A program made the translations under genes and the position numbers. The notes below the pieces were generated by a model, which was not told the origin of the DNA, ran no database searches, and saw only the letters and a list, made by a program, of their open reading frames with translations. Positions 11,979 to 19,947 of a stretch of DNA of 19,947 nucleotides are shown in pieces. Where the stretch lies: the NCBI GenBank assembly GCA_002747015.1, contig NVXI01000002.1:125683-145629 (forward strand), in the 5' to 3' direction. Within the stretch, counting starts at the first letter, position 1, and each line of letters opens with the position of its first letter. Origin of the DNA: Zetaproteobacteria bacterium. GTDB lineage: Bacteria; Pseudomonadota; Alphaproteobacteria; Micavibrionales; Micavibrionaceae.

Positions 11979-13973
11979 ATGTCAGATTATGTTGCCTCCG
12001 ATATTGAAGTCCTTGAAGGACTGGAACCCGTCCGTAAACGCCCCGCTATGTATATCGGGGGAACAGATGAACGCGCCTATCACCATCTTGTTGGAGAGAT
12101 ACTCGATAACTCAATGGATGAAGCCGTTGCAGGTCACGCAGACTGGATAGAATTTACCCTTGAAGTCGGTAATATTATAACCATTCGTGATAACGGTCGC
12201 GGTATCCCTATTGACGAACACCCCAAATTCCCGGGTAAATCCGCGCTTGAAATCATTATGACCACACTTCATTCTGGTGGAAAGTTTTCTAATAAATCCT
12301 ACCAGACATCCGGTGGCCTGCATGGTGTTGGTATATCCGTTGTAAACGCCCTGTCCGATGTTATGTGGGTTGAAGTTGCGCGCGACAAAAAACTTTACAA
12401 GCAAAGTTTCTCAAGAGGAAAGCCAGTATCAAAATTGGAAAACCTTGGTGCGATACATAACCGCCGCGGAACGACTGTTTGCTTTCATCCAGATCCTGAA
12501 ATATTTGGTAATAGTATCGGGTTTAAGCCTGCATGGCTGTTTCAAATGCTGCGCTCTAAAGCCTATCTCTACTCAGGTGTGGAAATAAGATGGAAATGCG
12601 CGCCCGAACTTATCAAACCTGATAGCACGATCACTCCGGAAGCTGTCTTCAAATTCCCTAAAGGACTGTTGGATTACTTAGAGACAACACTAAAAAACAG
12701 AACAACTATTACGAGCAGTTCATTCCATGGGAATATAAAATTGCCCGACAATTTAGGCCGAATAGAACTTGCCATTGATTGGCCGGAAGATGGTGATGGT
12801 TTTATCCATTCCTATTGCAATACCGTACCAACACCACTGGGTGGCACTCACGAAAGCGGCCTACGCACGGCATTATCAAAAGGCTTGCGCGGCTATGGTG
12901 ATATGACAGGTGTTAAAAAATCGTCTGTTGTTTCAGCTGATGATATCATGTCTGGAGCAACAATTTTACTATCCGTCTTTATTACTGATCCGCAATTCCA
13001 AGGGCAAACAAAGGAAAAACTAGTTAACACCGATGTTACCAAGTTGATTGATACTGCGGTAAAAGACTATTTCGATCTGTGGCTATCAAAAGACCCAGCC
13101 TCAAGCACCAAGCTTTTGAACAGTATTATTGAAAAAGCAGAAGAGCGCCTGCGCCGCAAAGACGATCGTGCTATGGCGCGGAAAAGCGCGACCAAAAGAT
13201 TACGCCTTCCCGGAAAACTTGCGGATTGCAGCAAAACTGATGCCAATGACACAGAATTATTTATTGTTGAGGGTGATAGTGCGGGCGGTTCTGCAAAGCA
13301 AGGGCGCAATCGTAAAACTCAGGCAATATTGCCATTACGCGGTAAAATCCTGAATGTTGTCAGTGCAACGCGTGATAAAATTCGTGCAAACCAAGAAATA
13401 CAGGACTTAATACTTGCTCTGGGCTGTGGTTCAGGTAAAGATTTTGACCTTGATAAATTAAGGTATGAGCGGGTTATCATCATGACAGATGCGGATGTCG
13501 ATGGTGCGCATATTGCTGCACTACTTGTCACATTTTTCTACACACAAATGAAACCTTTGATCGAGACAGGACATCTCTTCATTGCGCAGCCCCCCCTTTA
13601 TAGGCTGGTTAGTGGAACGCTTAGTGCGTATGCACGTGATGATGAGCATAAAGACGAATTAATGAAAACCATGTTCAAGGGGAAGAATAAAATAGAAGTT
13701 AGTCGATTTAAAGGACTTGGTGAAATGCCTGCAGCACAACTCAAAGAGACAACAATGGCTCCCGATTCCCGTGTATTGCTGCGTGTTACGTTACCTGATG
13801 CCATGGCTGCTTTGGGTGTGAATGCAGAAGATTTAATAGATAACGATTCCCATGATACATCTCACCTATCAGAAGTTGATGACCTCGTGGAAAGGCTTAT
13901 GGGGAAGAACCCAGAGGCCAGATATAAATTCATTCAAGATAATGCCCAATTCGTTGAAGATATTGATATTTAG
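11979..13973 (+). CDS. parE: DNA topoisomerase IV subunit B
   Basis: 664 residues, typical for alphaproteobacterial ParE and shorter than GyrB (about 800). The N-terminal GHKL ATPase has EILDNSMDEA (40-49), RDNGRGIP (70-77) and SGGLHGVG (111-118). The transducer domain follows. The C-terminal TOPRIM domain has EGDSAGG (431-437) and DADVDGAH (504-511), the Mg-binding acids. The block YARDDEHKDELM and SRFKGLGEMPAAQLKETTM is characteristic of ParE. With ParC it unlinks daughter chromosomes using ATP. QGRNRKTQAILPLRGKILNV is intact. Start: ATG with a weak upstream AAGAAAGA; the N-terminus MSDYVASDIEVLEGLEPVRKR starts where the family does. It is followed after 34 bp by the YdbH-like gene, probably on the same transcript. 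Confidence 0.96.
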   Translation: MSDYVASDIEVLEGLEPVRKRPAMYIGGTDERAYHHLVGEILDNSMDEAVAGHADWIEFTLEVGNIITIRDNGRGIPIDEHPKFPGKSALEIIMTTLHSGGKFSNKSYQTSGGLHGVGISVVNALSDVMWVEVARDKKLYKQSFSRGKPVSKLENLGAIHNRRGTTVCFHPDPEIFGNSIGFKPAWLFQMLRSKAYLYSGVEIRWKCAPELIKPDSTITPEAVFKFPKGLLDYLETTLKNRTTITSSSFHGNIKLPDNLGRIELAIDWPEDGDGFIHSYCNTVPTPLGGTHESGLRTALSKGLRGYGDMTGVKKSSVVSADDIMSGATILLSVFITDPQFQGQTKEKLVNTDVTKLIDTAVKDYFDLWLSKDPASSTKLLNSIIEKAEERLRRKDDRAMARKSATKRLRLPGKLADCSKTDANDTELFIVEGDSAGGSAKQGRNRKTQAILPLRGKILNVVSATRDKIRANQEIQDLILALGCGSGKDFDLDKLRYERVIIMTDADVDGAHIAALLVTFFYTQMKPLIETGHLFIAQPPLYRLVSGTLSAYARDDEHKDELMKTMFKGKNKIEVSRFKGLGEMPAAQLKETTMAPDSRVLLRVTLPDAMAALGVNAEDLIDNDSHDTSHLSEVDDLVERLMGKNPEARYKFIQDNAQFVEDIDI

Positions 13974-14007
13974 ACACAGAATCGATTTCAAAACATAAAC
14001 AAAAGCC

Positions 14008-15975
14008 ATGAAAAAAATACTATCCATTTTCGTTGTTATTTTCACCATCATGCTTGGCGGGGGGGCCTCTTACGCCTACTTTATCTATATTCCTGAAAAA
14101 ATAGAGCAAAAAATTATTGATAATTTTAATGCCTTTGGCTTTGAAAACCCAAGCTTTGGAAAAATAACACGCAAGCGTGGAGAAATTCTGTTTTCTGATA
14201 TATCCTTGGATAAACAGAATTTCAGCACAATAAAAGAAATCAGCGTCTATTTTTCCTTATTTAAATTCATGCTCAACCCAGATCATGCACAAAAAATATC
14301 CATTCGGCACTTAGAACTAACTGGAGAATTATCCAAAAATTTTGATTTAACAATTTCGGGATGGGTTGATGATAAAGATTTTTTGCAAAAATTCAGAAGC
14401 ATCCCCGCCTCCTTAATTAGTATAGAAGATAGCAATATAGAACTCTTATCTGATCAATTTGGTGGGATTAAAATTAACTATGATGCCCAAATACAACTCT
14501 CAAATGCCCAAGAAATCGTCATTAAAGGGCGTATCAATACGAAGCAAAAGAACTTAAAATTTCATGCAAAAATAGATGGCACGCTATCCACCTCTGGCGA
14601 GTTATCTCTAACAACAGAAGCAGAGCAAATATCAATAACCCATAAAGATATAAGCATCCGGCGTGGTGCGGCAAAATTAAAGTTCATCCATAATGCCCAA
14701 GCCCTCACATCAAACATATCAATAGAGACCGATATAGCATCAGTCAATTGGCACAATCTTCCCTTACGCGACATTCACGCTTTATTCGAAAAAAGTAACA
14801 ATAACAATTACAATCTATTGGCCAGCGGCAAAATATTTGGAACAGAGCATATAGATTGGGAGTCTCATGTAAGTCGTGTAAATGGCATAACAGAAACCAA
14901 AAACACAATAACACCTGCAAATATGGCAGAACTTCTCTCTTTTCTTCAAAAAAATAACCAACTGAAAAAGCCAAAAAAATTTCCAGCGTTTATTTTAGAC
15001 TTTCAACAACCAATACTCACCATCAATACAACAACCAATAATGAAGTGACAGATGGAGACTTCAAACTGCTTATCAATCAACCTAATTTTGAAATTGGCG
15101 GCAGTTTTTCGTTAAGTCATAATAGCGACAATATTCTGGGGCTTTTCTCAGTTAACAAAACACATATAACATCCCCCAAAGAGACAATACAAAGAGTTGC
15201 AACACAATTTCAAGTATCAACATCAGGTGAATTTACGATTGATAACATATCAACAACGCCCAGACTGGGATGGTCTATGGCCACAGACATTGATGAAGGT
15301 GTTATTGATTATGGTGCATTAATCATACCCAATATACATGCAAAATTTTTATATAATTCACAAGCCCCCAAGAAAACCAAAAAGCATTTAAGTTTCAAGT
15401 TTCCTCTAAAAAATGGCATCTCACAAAATGGGCGTATTAATCTTAATTTATTTGATGAAAATGCTCCGCTAATAAAATCCATACAATTCAACATTTACGG
15501 CGGGCGCATAAAAACGCAATCCGCCATTACGAAAAACGGCATACATACCAAGAAAAATAAATTAATTGTTTCAGATATTAACATCGCAAAACTTTTCCAT
15601 GATTCCGGCTTCAGTAATATCGTCATTACAGGGCAGCTAGGCGGTGTTATCCCGCTAAGAATGAAGGGAGGTAAAATCAATGTTAATGGCGGAATATTGC
15701 AAAGCCAAGGCGGCGGCATTATTAAGCTTCCCAAGGCTGTGATCGCCGGCTTATTTCCTGGACAAAGCCGTAAAATGTTTCGGATCAGAGGTGCTCTTGA
15801 AAATTACTATTATGAATATTTTGAGCTGCGCCTTGACGGTGATCTAAATGGTCGCATTATGATGACGTTAAACGCACGGGGCTATAACCCGATGAGTAAT
15901 GATAAAGAACCCGTGGACTTAAGCCTGCAAATTGAAACGCAAATATCACTACTCTTTAAAAATCTTTTAAAATAA
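14008..15975 (+). CDS. YdbH-like (AsmA-type) envelope lipid-transport protein
   Basis: 655 residues. One N-terminal membrane anchor (residues 5-28, after MKK), then a long, strand-rich, Asn/Ser/Thr-rich periplasmic region typical of AsmA-like bridge proteins. The C-terminal third (about 430-655) carries the pattern of the YdbH family (Pfam 'dicarboxylate transport', an old name): GQLGGVIPLRMKGG, GGGIIKLP, the LENYYYEYFELRLDGDLNGR block and VDLSLQIETQISLLFKNLL. YdbH in E. coli is one of three partly redundant AsmA-like proteins that move phospholipids to the outer membrane, working with lipoprotein YnbE and with YdbL. Neither partner follows here; the next gene converges after 11 bp. It probably shares the parE transcript. 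The N-terminal two thirds are poorly conserved, so the family call rests on the C-terminus. Confidence 0.78.
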   Translation: MKKILSIFVVIFTIMLGGGASYAYFIYIPEKIEQKIIDNFNAFGFENPSFGKITRKRGEILFSDISLDKQNFSTIKEISVYFSLFKFMLNPDHAQKISIRHLELTGELSKNFDLTISGWVDDKDFLQKFRSIPASLISIEDSNIELLSDQFGGIKINYDAQIQLSNAQEIVIKGRINTKQKNLKFHAKIDGTLSTSGELSLTTEAEQISITHKDISIRRGAAKLKFIHNAQALTSNISIETDIASVNWHNLPLRDIHALFEKSNNNNYNLLASGKIFGTEHIDWESHVSRVNGITETKNTITPANMAELLSFLQKNNQLKKPKKFPAFILDFQQPILTINTTTNNEVTDGDFKLLINQPNFEIGGSFSLSHNSDNILGLFSVNKTHITSPKETIQRVATQFQVSTSGEFTIDNISTTPRLGWSMATDIDEGVIDYGALIIPNIHAKFLYNSQAPKKTKKHLSFKFPLKNGISQNGRINLNLFDENAPLIKSIQFNIYGGRIKTQSAITKNGIHTKKNKLIVSDINIAKLFHDSGFSNIVITGQLGGVIPLRMKGGKINVNGGILQSQGGGIIKLPKAVIAGLFPGQSRKMFRIRGALENYYYEYFELRLDGDLNGRIMMTLNARGYNPMSNDKEPVDLSLQIETQISLLFKNLLK

Positions 15976-15986
15976 AACGACTTTAT

Positions 15987-16709
15987 TTATGGATAATCGC
16001 AGTGATCAAACGTTACTTTGACAAATGATTTAGAACCTGCCGTTATCGTAAAACGATACTCTTTATCTCCAACAATCATAGAATTATGAATAGGCAAAAC
16101 CCCATTTTTCATTGTTGGCTTCTTTCCTTTTGCCTGGAACGTGATTTCGACAGGCTGATTAGGATCAAACCAAGCCTCTTTTTTACCTTTGCTATTTTTA
16201 GAGGAAAGCCCCTTGCCAAAAACAGATATCCCGCCCGGTATTGCAGCCTTACTACTTGGGCCTTTATAAACCGGCGTTGCAACAACAAAGCGTTTGCTCT
16301 CTGGATCACTACAATTTTGCGGTGGACGAGCGGATAAAATGACCGATTCCAAGCGTTTTGCATCGACACCCTGATCTATTTGATTTCGAACCAATGTTAC
16401 CAAATCACGCATAGGCCCATCTGATAGTAACTCATCATAGCTTGCACGAAGTTGTTCCAAGCGAACATTTGCAGTTTGCGAATCTGCACGAAGCTCAATC
16501 ATTATGTTTTGCCCATCATTCTTTTCTTCGCTAAGGATACGTTTTTCTTCTTGTAATATATACATGATTTGCTGTGAGTGCATCCCTCCAACCCAATACC
16601 CTGAGCCAAATATAGAACCAAAAATAAACATAAACGTCAAAATACCACTTGTCCGACGGGCACTCCGTAGACGATATCGATCATTAGGATTGTAGCTGGA
16701 AAAACTCAT
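15987..16709 (-). CDS. Uncharacterised one-TM coiled-coil protein
   Basis: 240 residues. A basic N-terminus (RYRLRSARR) precedes one membrane segment at about 21-42, so the rest should be periplasmic. A heptad-like charged stretch at about 50-95 (EEKRILSEEK, LRADSQTANVRLEQLRASYDELL) is a likely coiled coil. The C-terminal part (140-240) is strand-rich, with Cys133 and Cys237 as a possible disulphide. It is 18 bp downstream of the SLC13-type transporter and in the same direction, with an AGAGG overlapping the transporter stop, so the two are probably co-transcribed. I do not recognise the family. No enzyme motif is seen. Confidence 0.72.
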   Translation of the reverse strand: MSFSSYNPNDRYRLRSARRTSGILTFMFIFGSIFGSGYWVGGMHSQQIMYILQEEKRILSEEKNDGQNIMIELRADSQTANVRLEQLRASYDELLSDGPMRDLVTLVRNQIDQGVDAKRLESVILSARPPQNCSDPESKRFVVATPVYKGPSSKAAIPGGISVFGKGLSSKNSKGKKEAWFDPNQPVEITFQAKGKKPTMKNGVLPIHNSMIVGDKEYRFTITAGSKSFVKVTFDHCDYP

Positions 16710-16727
16710 AAGCTTTTATCTTACCTC

Positions 16728-18629
16728 TTAAGAAAGCCCAAAATAATATTTCGCGATAAAAATATACGTCACCCAGATAATAAGAACAAGAGGAACACCT
16801 GCCCTTATAAAATCTCTGAACTTATACTGCCCTGGCCCCATAACTAGTAAATTCGTTTGATAACCAATCGGCGAGGCAAAAGAACAATTCGCAGCAAAAA
16901 CCACTGTAACGGCAAAAATATAGGATAAATCAAATTCAAGATCTGGCGGTGCTTCTATTTGCGCGGCAAGATTTAGTGCTATTGGCGTGAATAAAATCGC
17001 GCACGCATTATTGGTTAAGACATTTGTTGTAATGGCAACAATGATAAACAGAGTAGATGCCAGTAATAATGGTGAATGAGAAAATGGAGAGTGCAGAATC
17101 AAATCTGCAATATAATTTGCACCACCAGTCACCTGTAAAGCAGCCCCAAGCGCGAGCATCGACCCAACCAATAAAAATATTTTACGATCAATTGCACGCG
17201 TGGCTTGGCGTATATTAAGGCAACCTGATCCAATCATAGCCACAGCCCCCGTAAATGCCGCTGCTGGTATTGCCAAGACCCCTAAAGCTGCACTACTGAT
17301 CGTTGCGAGAAAAATGAAAATCGCAATTGGCGCTTTTCCGGGAACAGGTAAATCTTTTTTAGAACCTGACAACACTATAAAGTCCGGATTACGGCGAAGA
17401 TTATTAATACGGTTATGCTTTCCAGCAATTAGCAAAACATCACCAGCCTCTAACCTGATACGCCCTAAACGACGGCGCACAACGCGCGCACGGCGTTGGA
17501 TCCCCAATACAATCGCCCCAAATCTTTTATGAAAGCTCACATGGTCTATGGACATATCAATCATACGTGATGCCGGTGTGATCATTATTTTTGCAAGAAC
17601 GCGTGTCTCTGCATTCTGCAACGCCGAAGATTCACCCTCATCACCTGAATTATCATCGCCATCTATTATTTCTGCTTCTTCCTCGGACAATAGGAACCCA
17701 GGATATTGCATTAACAAAGACCCCAGAGTTTGTCGTGTGGCCGCTACGATTAATATATCGCCACTGTGAATCCTGTGCCCCTCAAATGGCGGTAATATCA
17801 AATGCCCACCACGTTGGATCAGCTTAACATTCATATCCTTTAACGCAGAAAATTTTCCATCGATACATTCCGCACCGACAAGTTTACTATCTTCTGCAAT
17901 ATCTAATTCGGCAACGAATTCAGTTTCATCACCAACCAATTCTTCCTTAATTGATGCACGGTTTGGCAATGTTCTTGGCACAACCAAAATAACATAAATA
18001 AACCCAACACTGGCCAGCATAGCCCCAGGAATTGCAAAATCAAAAAAGCCAAGAGGTGCATATCCGACTTCAACCATTGAGCTGGAAACAAGCAGATTCG
18101 TTGACGAACCAACCAATGTCACCATTCCGCCCAAAATCGCTACAAAACTCAGCGGCATCATCATCCGGCTGGCGGGAGTCCCGACAGAGTGCAACACAGC
18201 CTGCATCACCGGAATCGCAATGATAACTAATGGTGTGTTGTTCATGAAACTACTTAAGACCATAACAAATACCAGAATTGCAAGAACAGACAACCATGCG
18301 TACTTCTTGTTCTTAAAAACAAAGAGATTGGTTAGAAAACGCAATGAATCAGTATGAATCATTGCTTGCCCCATCACAAGCAAAGCCAAAACAGCAATCA
18401 ATGACGGATTTGCAAAACCGGATAAAATGGTCTCCGGACTCAATAAATTATTCTGATTTTCATCGACAATTGAAAATATTTGCCCATAAAGCAGCAGTAT
18501 CGTCATCAAGAATACACTTGTAACTTCCAAAGGGAACTTTTCACGTACAAACGCATAAACTGCGGCCCCTGTTAAAAGCAACATGAACCACATATGAAAA
18601 CTGGAATCAATTACAAAACCCAAGATCAT
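16728..18629 (-). CDS. SLC13/DASS-type permease with two RCK_C (TrkA_C) domains
   Basis: 633 residues. Hydrophobic segments fill 1-220 and 433-630. Between them are two soluble regulator domains, about 236-303 (LVGAECIDGKFSALKDMNVKL to GDILIVAATRQ) and 337-404 (to GDVLLIAGKHN), each with the TrkA_C/RCK_C pattern. Substrate-loop signatures are LVGSSTNLL (172-180) and SPIGYQTNLLVMGPGQY (586-602), as in sodium-coupled dicarboxylate/sulfate transporters of the SLC13/DASS group; MNNTPLV and TNVLTNNACA are the paired hairpin motifs. The substrate cannot be fixed from sequence: dicarboxylate, sulfate or another anion are possible. Start: GAGGA lies only one base from the ATG at 18629, but six bases from a TTG at 18623, so the true start may be that TTG. 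It lies 67 bp after lptD. Confidence 0.88.
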   Translation of the reverse strand: MILGFVIDSSFHMWFMLLLTGAAVYAFVREKFPLEVTSVFLMTILLLYGQIFSIVDENQNNLLSPETILSGFANPSLIAVLALLVMGQAMIHTDSLRFLTNLFVFKNKKYAWLSVLAILVFVMVLSSFMNNTPLVIIAIPVMQAVLHSVGTPASRMMMPLSFVAILGGMVTLVGSSTNLLVSSSMVEVGYAPLGFFDFAIPGAMLASVGFIYVILVVPRTLPNRASIKEELVGDETEFVAELDIAEDSKLVGAECIDGKFSALKDMNVKLIQRGGHLILPPFEGHRIHSGDILIVAATRQTLGSLLMQYPGFLLSEEEAEIIDGDDNSGDEGESSALQNAETRVLAKIMITPASRMIDMSIDHVSFHKRFGAIVLGIQRRARVVRRRLGRIRLEAGDVLLIAGKHNRINNLRRNPDFIVLSGSKKDLPVPGKAPIAIFIFLATISSAALGVLAIPAAAFTGAVAMIGSGCLNIRQATRAIDRKIFLLVGSMLALGAALQVTGGANYIADLILHSPFSHSPLLLASTLFIIVAITTNVLTNNACAILFTPIALNLAAQIEAPPDLEFDLSYIFAVTVVFAANCSFASPIGYQTNLLVMGPGQYKFRDFIRAGVPLVLIIWVTYIFIAKYYFGLS

Positions 18630-18696
18630 TCCTCATTATATTATCGAAGCAGGAGTATACTCTATTTTGCACAAATTTAGAAAAGCTAAATTACGA

Positions 18697-19947
18697 TTAT
18701 TCTTCGCCACCGCCAATTTGCACCCCTGAGGTTTCAAACTCACCCAGATTTTTAAGCCCTATGCGAAACATAAATTCTGTTCCACTATCGCCAGAAGAAT
18801 CATCCGTCAATGTTCTCTGCCCGATCACAGAAAGAGAAATACATTGACCAATATAATCAATACCAAAATCTGCCTTACGCAGCCCTGGATTATCGCCAAG
18901 ATCATGACGCGCAGATCCAAAAACTCGCCATTTATCGTTAAGATAATAAGAAGCAGAATTGCGTATTTGTTCGCGGGTTTCAATAATGTCGGTGCCACCC
19001 AGACCCTTTGCATATAAATAGCGTGACGATAATGTCAAACTGCCAATATTCGCGGTCGCATCAACTTCGTGACGCTGAGACTGGAGGCTTTCATTATCCA
19101 ACTGAAAACGGTAATCCAAAGTGTAATCACCCTGATAGCTACCGGATATTTGTCCAACCACATCAGAATCACGTTCATCCAACCCAGATCCCTGAAAAAA
19201 TGGATTATTATCTTCTTCAAAACGATAACTTTGCCCAAGGAAAACATCGCCGTAGCTGCCATCATCGCCGTATAATCCTGCTCTTAAACCATATGTCATG
19301 TGAGAGCGATCCTCAACACCATCAACCCCAGGGAAACGATTCGCCTCAAATAAATTCAATGTGTCAATTTGTACATCCTGACTATCTTCATTGGGAATAT
19401 CACCATCAACATCTATTTTGGGAGCAAATGTCATTGATACCATTGGCTCAATAACCATTTGTGATTTTTCGAATTCTTTTGCAATGGGGTAGCTGGTGAA
19501 AGAATTAATGTATCCGAACGCTCTTGCTTCCTTGGAATTTCTATCGATCGAACTGTTGTCAGAAAACCCTGTACGATCATTCACGTAGTAAAGTGTTCCT
19601 TGTGTGTTCGCATCTAACACAGAAACAAACCCATAATCAGAGACAAAACGCCTCTTCCAACCAAGTGCAGTATGCACTCTAGTCATATCTTGCTCTTTCT
19701 CATCACGTAACAAACTAAGCAAAGAAGCGTCCATACTCCATCTACCACCGATGATAGGAATCTGTCCTGGCTCCCCTAAAAAACTAGCCTGTATCTCTGG
19801 CAAAACATGCGGTTGATCTTCCTTATTTTCATCAATACGTAGATCTTGGAATGCAAGTAAACGCCCAACAGCATAATTACGACCTGAAAAACGTTCGACA
19901 TATAGCTCATTTTCAAGAACATCATCACTGTCGAAGTCATATTGGCG
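18697..19947 (-). CDS. lptD: LPS-assembly outer-membrane protein LptD, C-terminal part
   Basis: The frame is open to the right edge, so 416 or so C-terminal residues are present and the N-terminus lies outside. It contains the pattern of the LptD barrel: LYVERFSGRNYAVGRLLAFQDLR followed by VLPEIQ, then W-S-M/L strands, and the ending FRIGLKNLGEF-x-TSGVQIGGG, typical of alphaproteobacterial LptD (GLKNLGEF). LptD with lipoprotein LptE inserts lipopolysaccharide into the outer leaflet. Repeated alternating strands (RHEVDATANIGSLTLSSRYLYAKG) fit a 26-strand barrel. The TTG at 19803 is not a real start. Downstream, where surA and pdxA usually follow in this group, there is instead the SLC13-type transporter. 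Confidence 0.88.
   Translation of the reverse strand, partial: RQYDFDSDDVLENELYVERFSGRNYAVGRLLAFQDLRIDENKEDQPHVLPEIQASFLGEPGQIPIIGGRWSMDASLLSLLRDEKEQDMTRVHTALGWKRRFVSDYGFVSVLDANTQGTLYYVNDRTGFSDNSSIDRNSKEARAFGYINSFTSYPIAKEFEKSQMVIEPMVSMTFAPKIDVDGDIPNEDSQDVQIDTLNLFEANRFPGVDGVEDRSHMTYGLRAGLYGDDGSYGDVFLGQSYRFEEDNNPFFQGSGLDERDSDVVGQISGSYQGDYTLDYRFQLDNESLQSQRHEVDATANIGSLTLSSRYLYAKGLGGTDIIETREQIRNSASYYLNDKWRVFGSARHDLGDNPGLRKADFGIDYIGQCISLSVIGQRTLTDDSSGDSGTEFMFRIGLKNLGEFETSGVQIGGGEE

Noticed and set aside
18674..18692. AATTTAG/CTAAATT hairpin after lptD
   Set aside because: A 7-bp AT-only stem without a following T tract. Too weak to call a terminator.
19008..19454. Plus-strand ORF of 148 codons rich in His, Gln and Pro
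   Set aside because: Antisense shadow of lptD with low-complexity composition caused by the lptD codon pattern.
1..19947. CRISPR array, rRNA genes, transposase-bearing insertion sequences, toxin-antitoxin or restriction systems
   Set aside because: Looked for and not found: no regularly spaced short repeats, no transposase frame and no defence gene that I recognise.

Overview
The window is a low-GC stretch of chromosome from an alphaproteobacterium. The evidence is the gene run tig, clpP, lon, hupB, which is the classic alphaproteobacterial protein-quality-control cluster. A typical alphaproteobacterial ParE, a type I glutamine synthetase, a YdbH-like protein and LptD (a diderm with LPS) agree with this. 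Nothing in the sequence lets me name a genus.

Left part (1-2353): a small or partial plus-strand ORF, then a roughly 1.9 kb segment bounded by two copies of the 3' half of a tRNA-Val gene. The right copy belongs to the intact tRNA-Val(UAC). The left copy is a 60-nt CCA-ended remnant without a D arm. Between them lie one convincing gene, a predicted exported protein with two tandem DotI/IcmL-like domains, and a second pair of direct repeats containing ACTGCCCC. I see no integrase. It looks like a tiny genomic island or the remains of one.

Middle (2422-8931, all minus strand): hupB, lon, clpP and tig are transcribed tig to hupB, but clpX, normally between clpP and lon, is absent and only 160 bp separate the two genes. 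Upstream of tig is tRNA-Leu(UAG). The loop of its terminator hairpin contains the -35 box of a strong predicted tig promoter. Next come a stand-alone receiver protein and tRNA-His(GUG). The 3' end and downstream flank of tRNA-His are duplicated in tandem with a period of about 117 bp.

Right part (9075-19947): glnA (plus, without a glnB neighbour), a two-domain exported protein of unknown function (minus) whose promoter sits in a perfect 17-bp inverted repeat, and a plus-strand pair of parE and a YdbH/AsmA-like envelope protein. A minus-strand group follows: lptD (cut by the window end), an SLC13-type transporter with two RCK_C domains, and a one-TM coiled-coil protein of unknown function. Most of this is housekeeping chromosome. 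The unusual material is concentrated around the tRNA-Val and tRNA-His genes and in the tandem DotI/IcmL-like protein.
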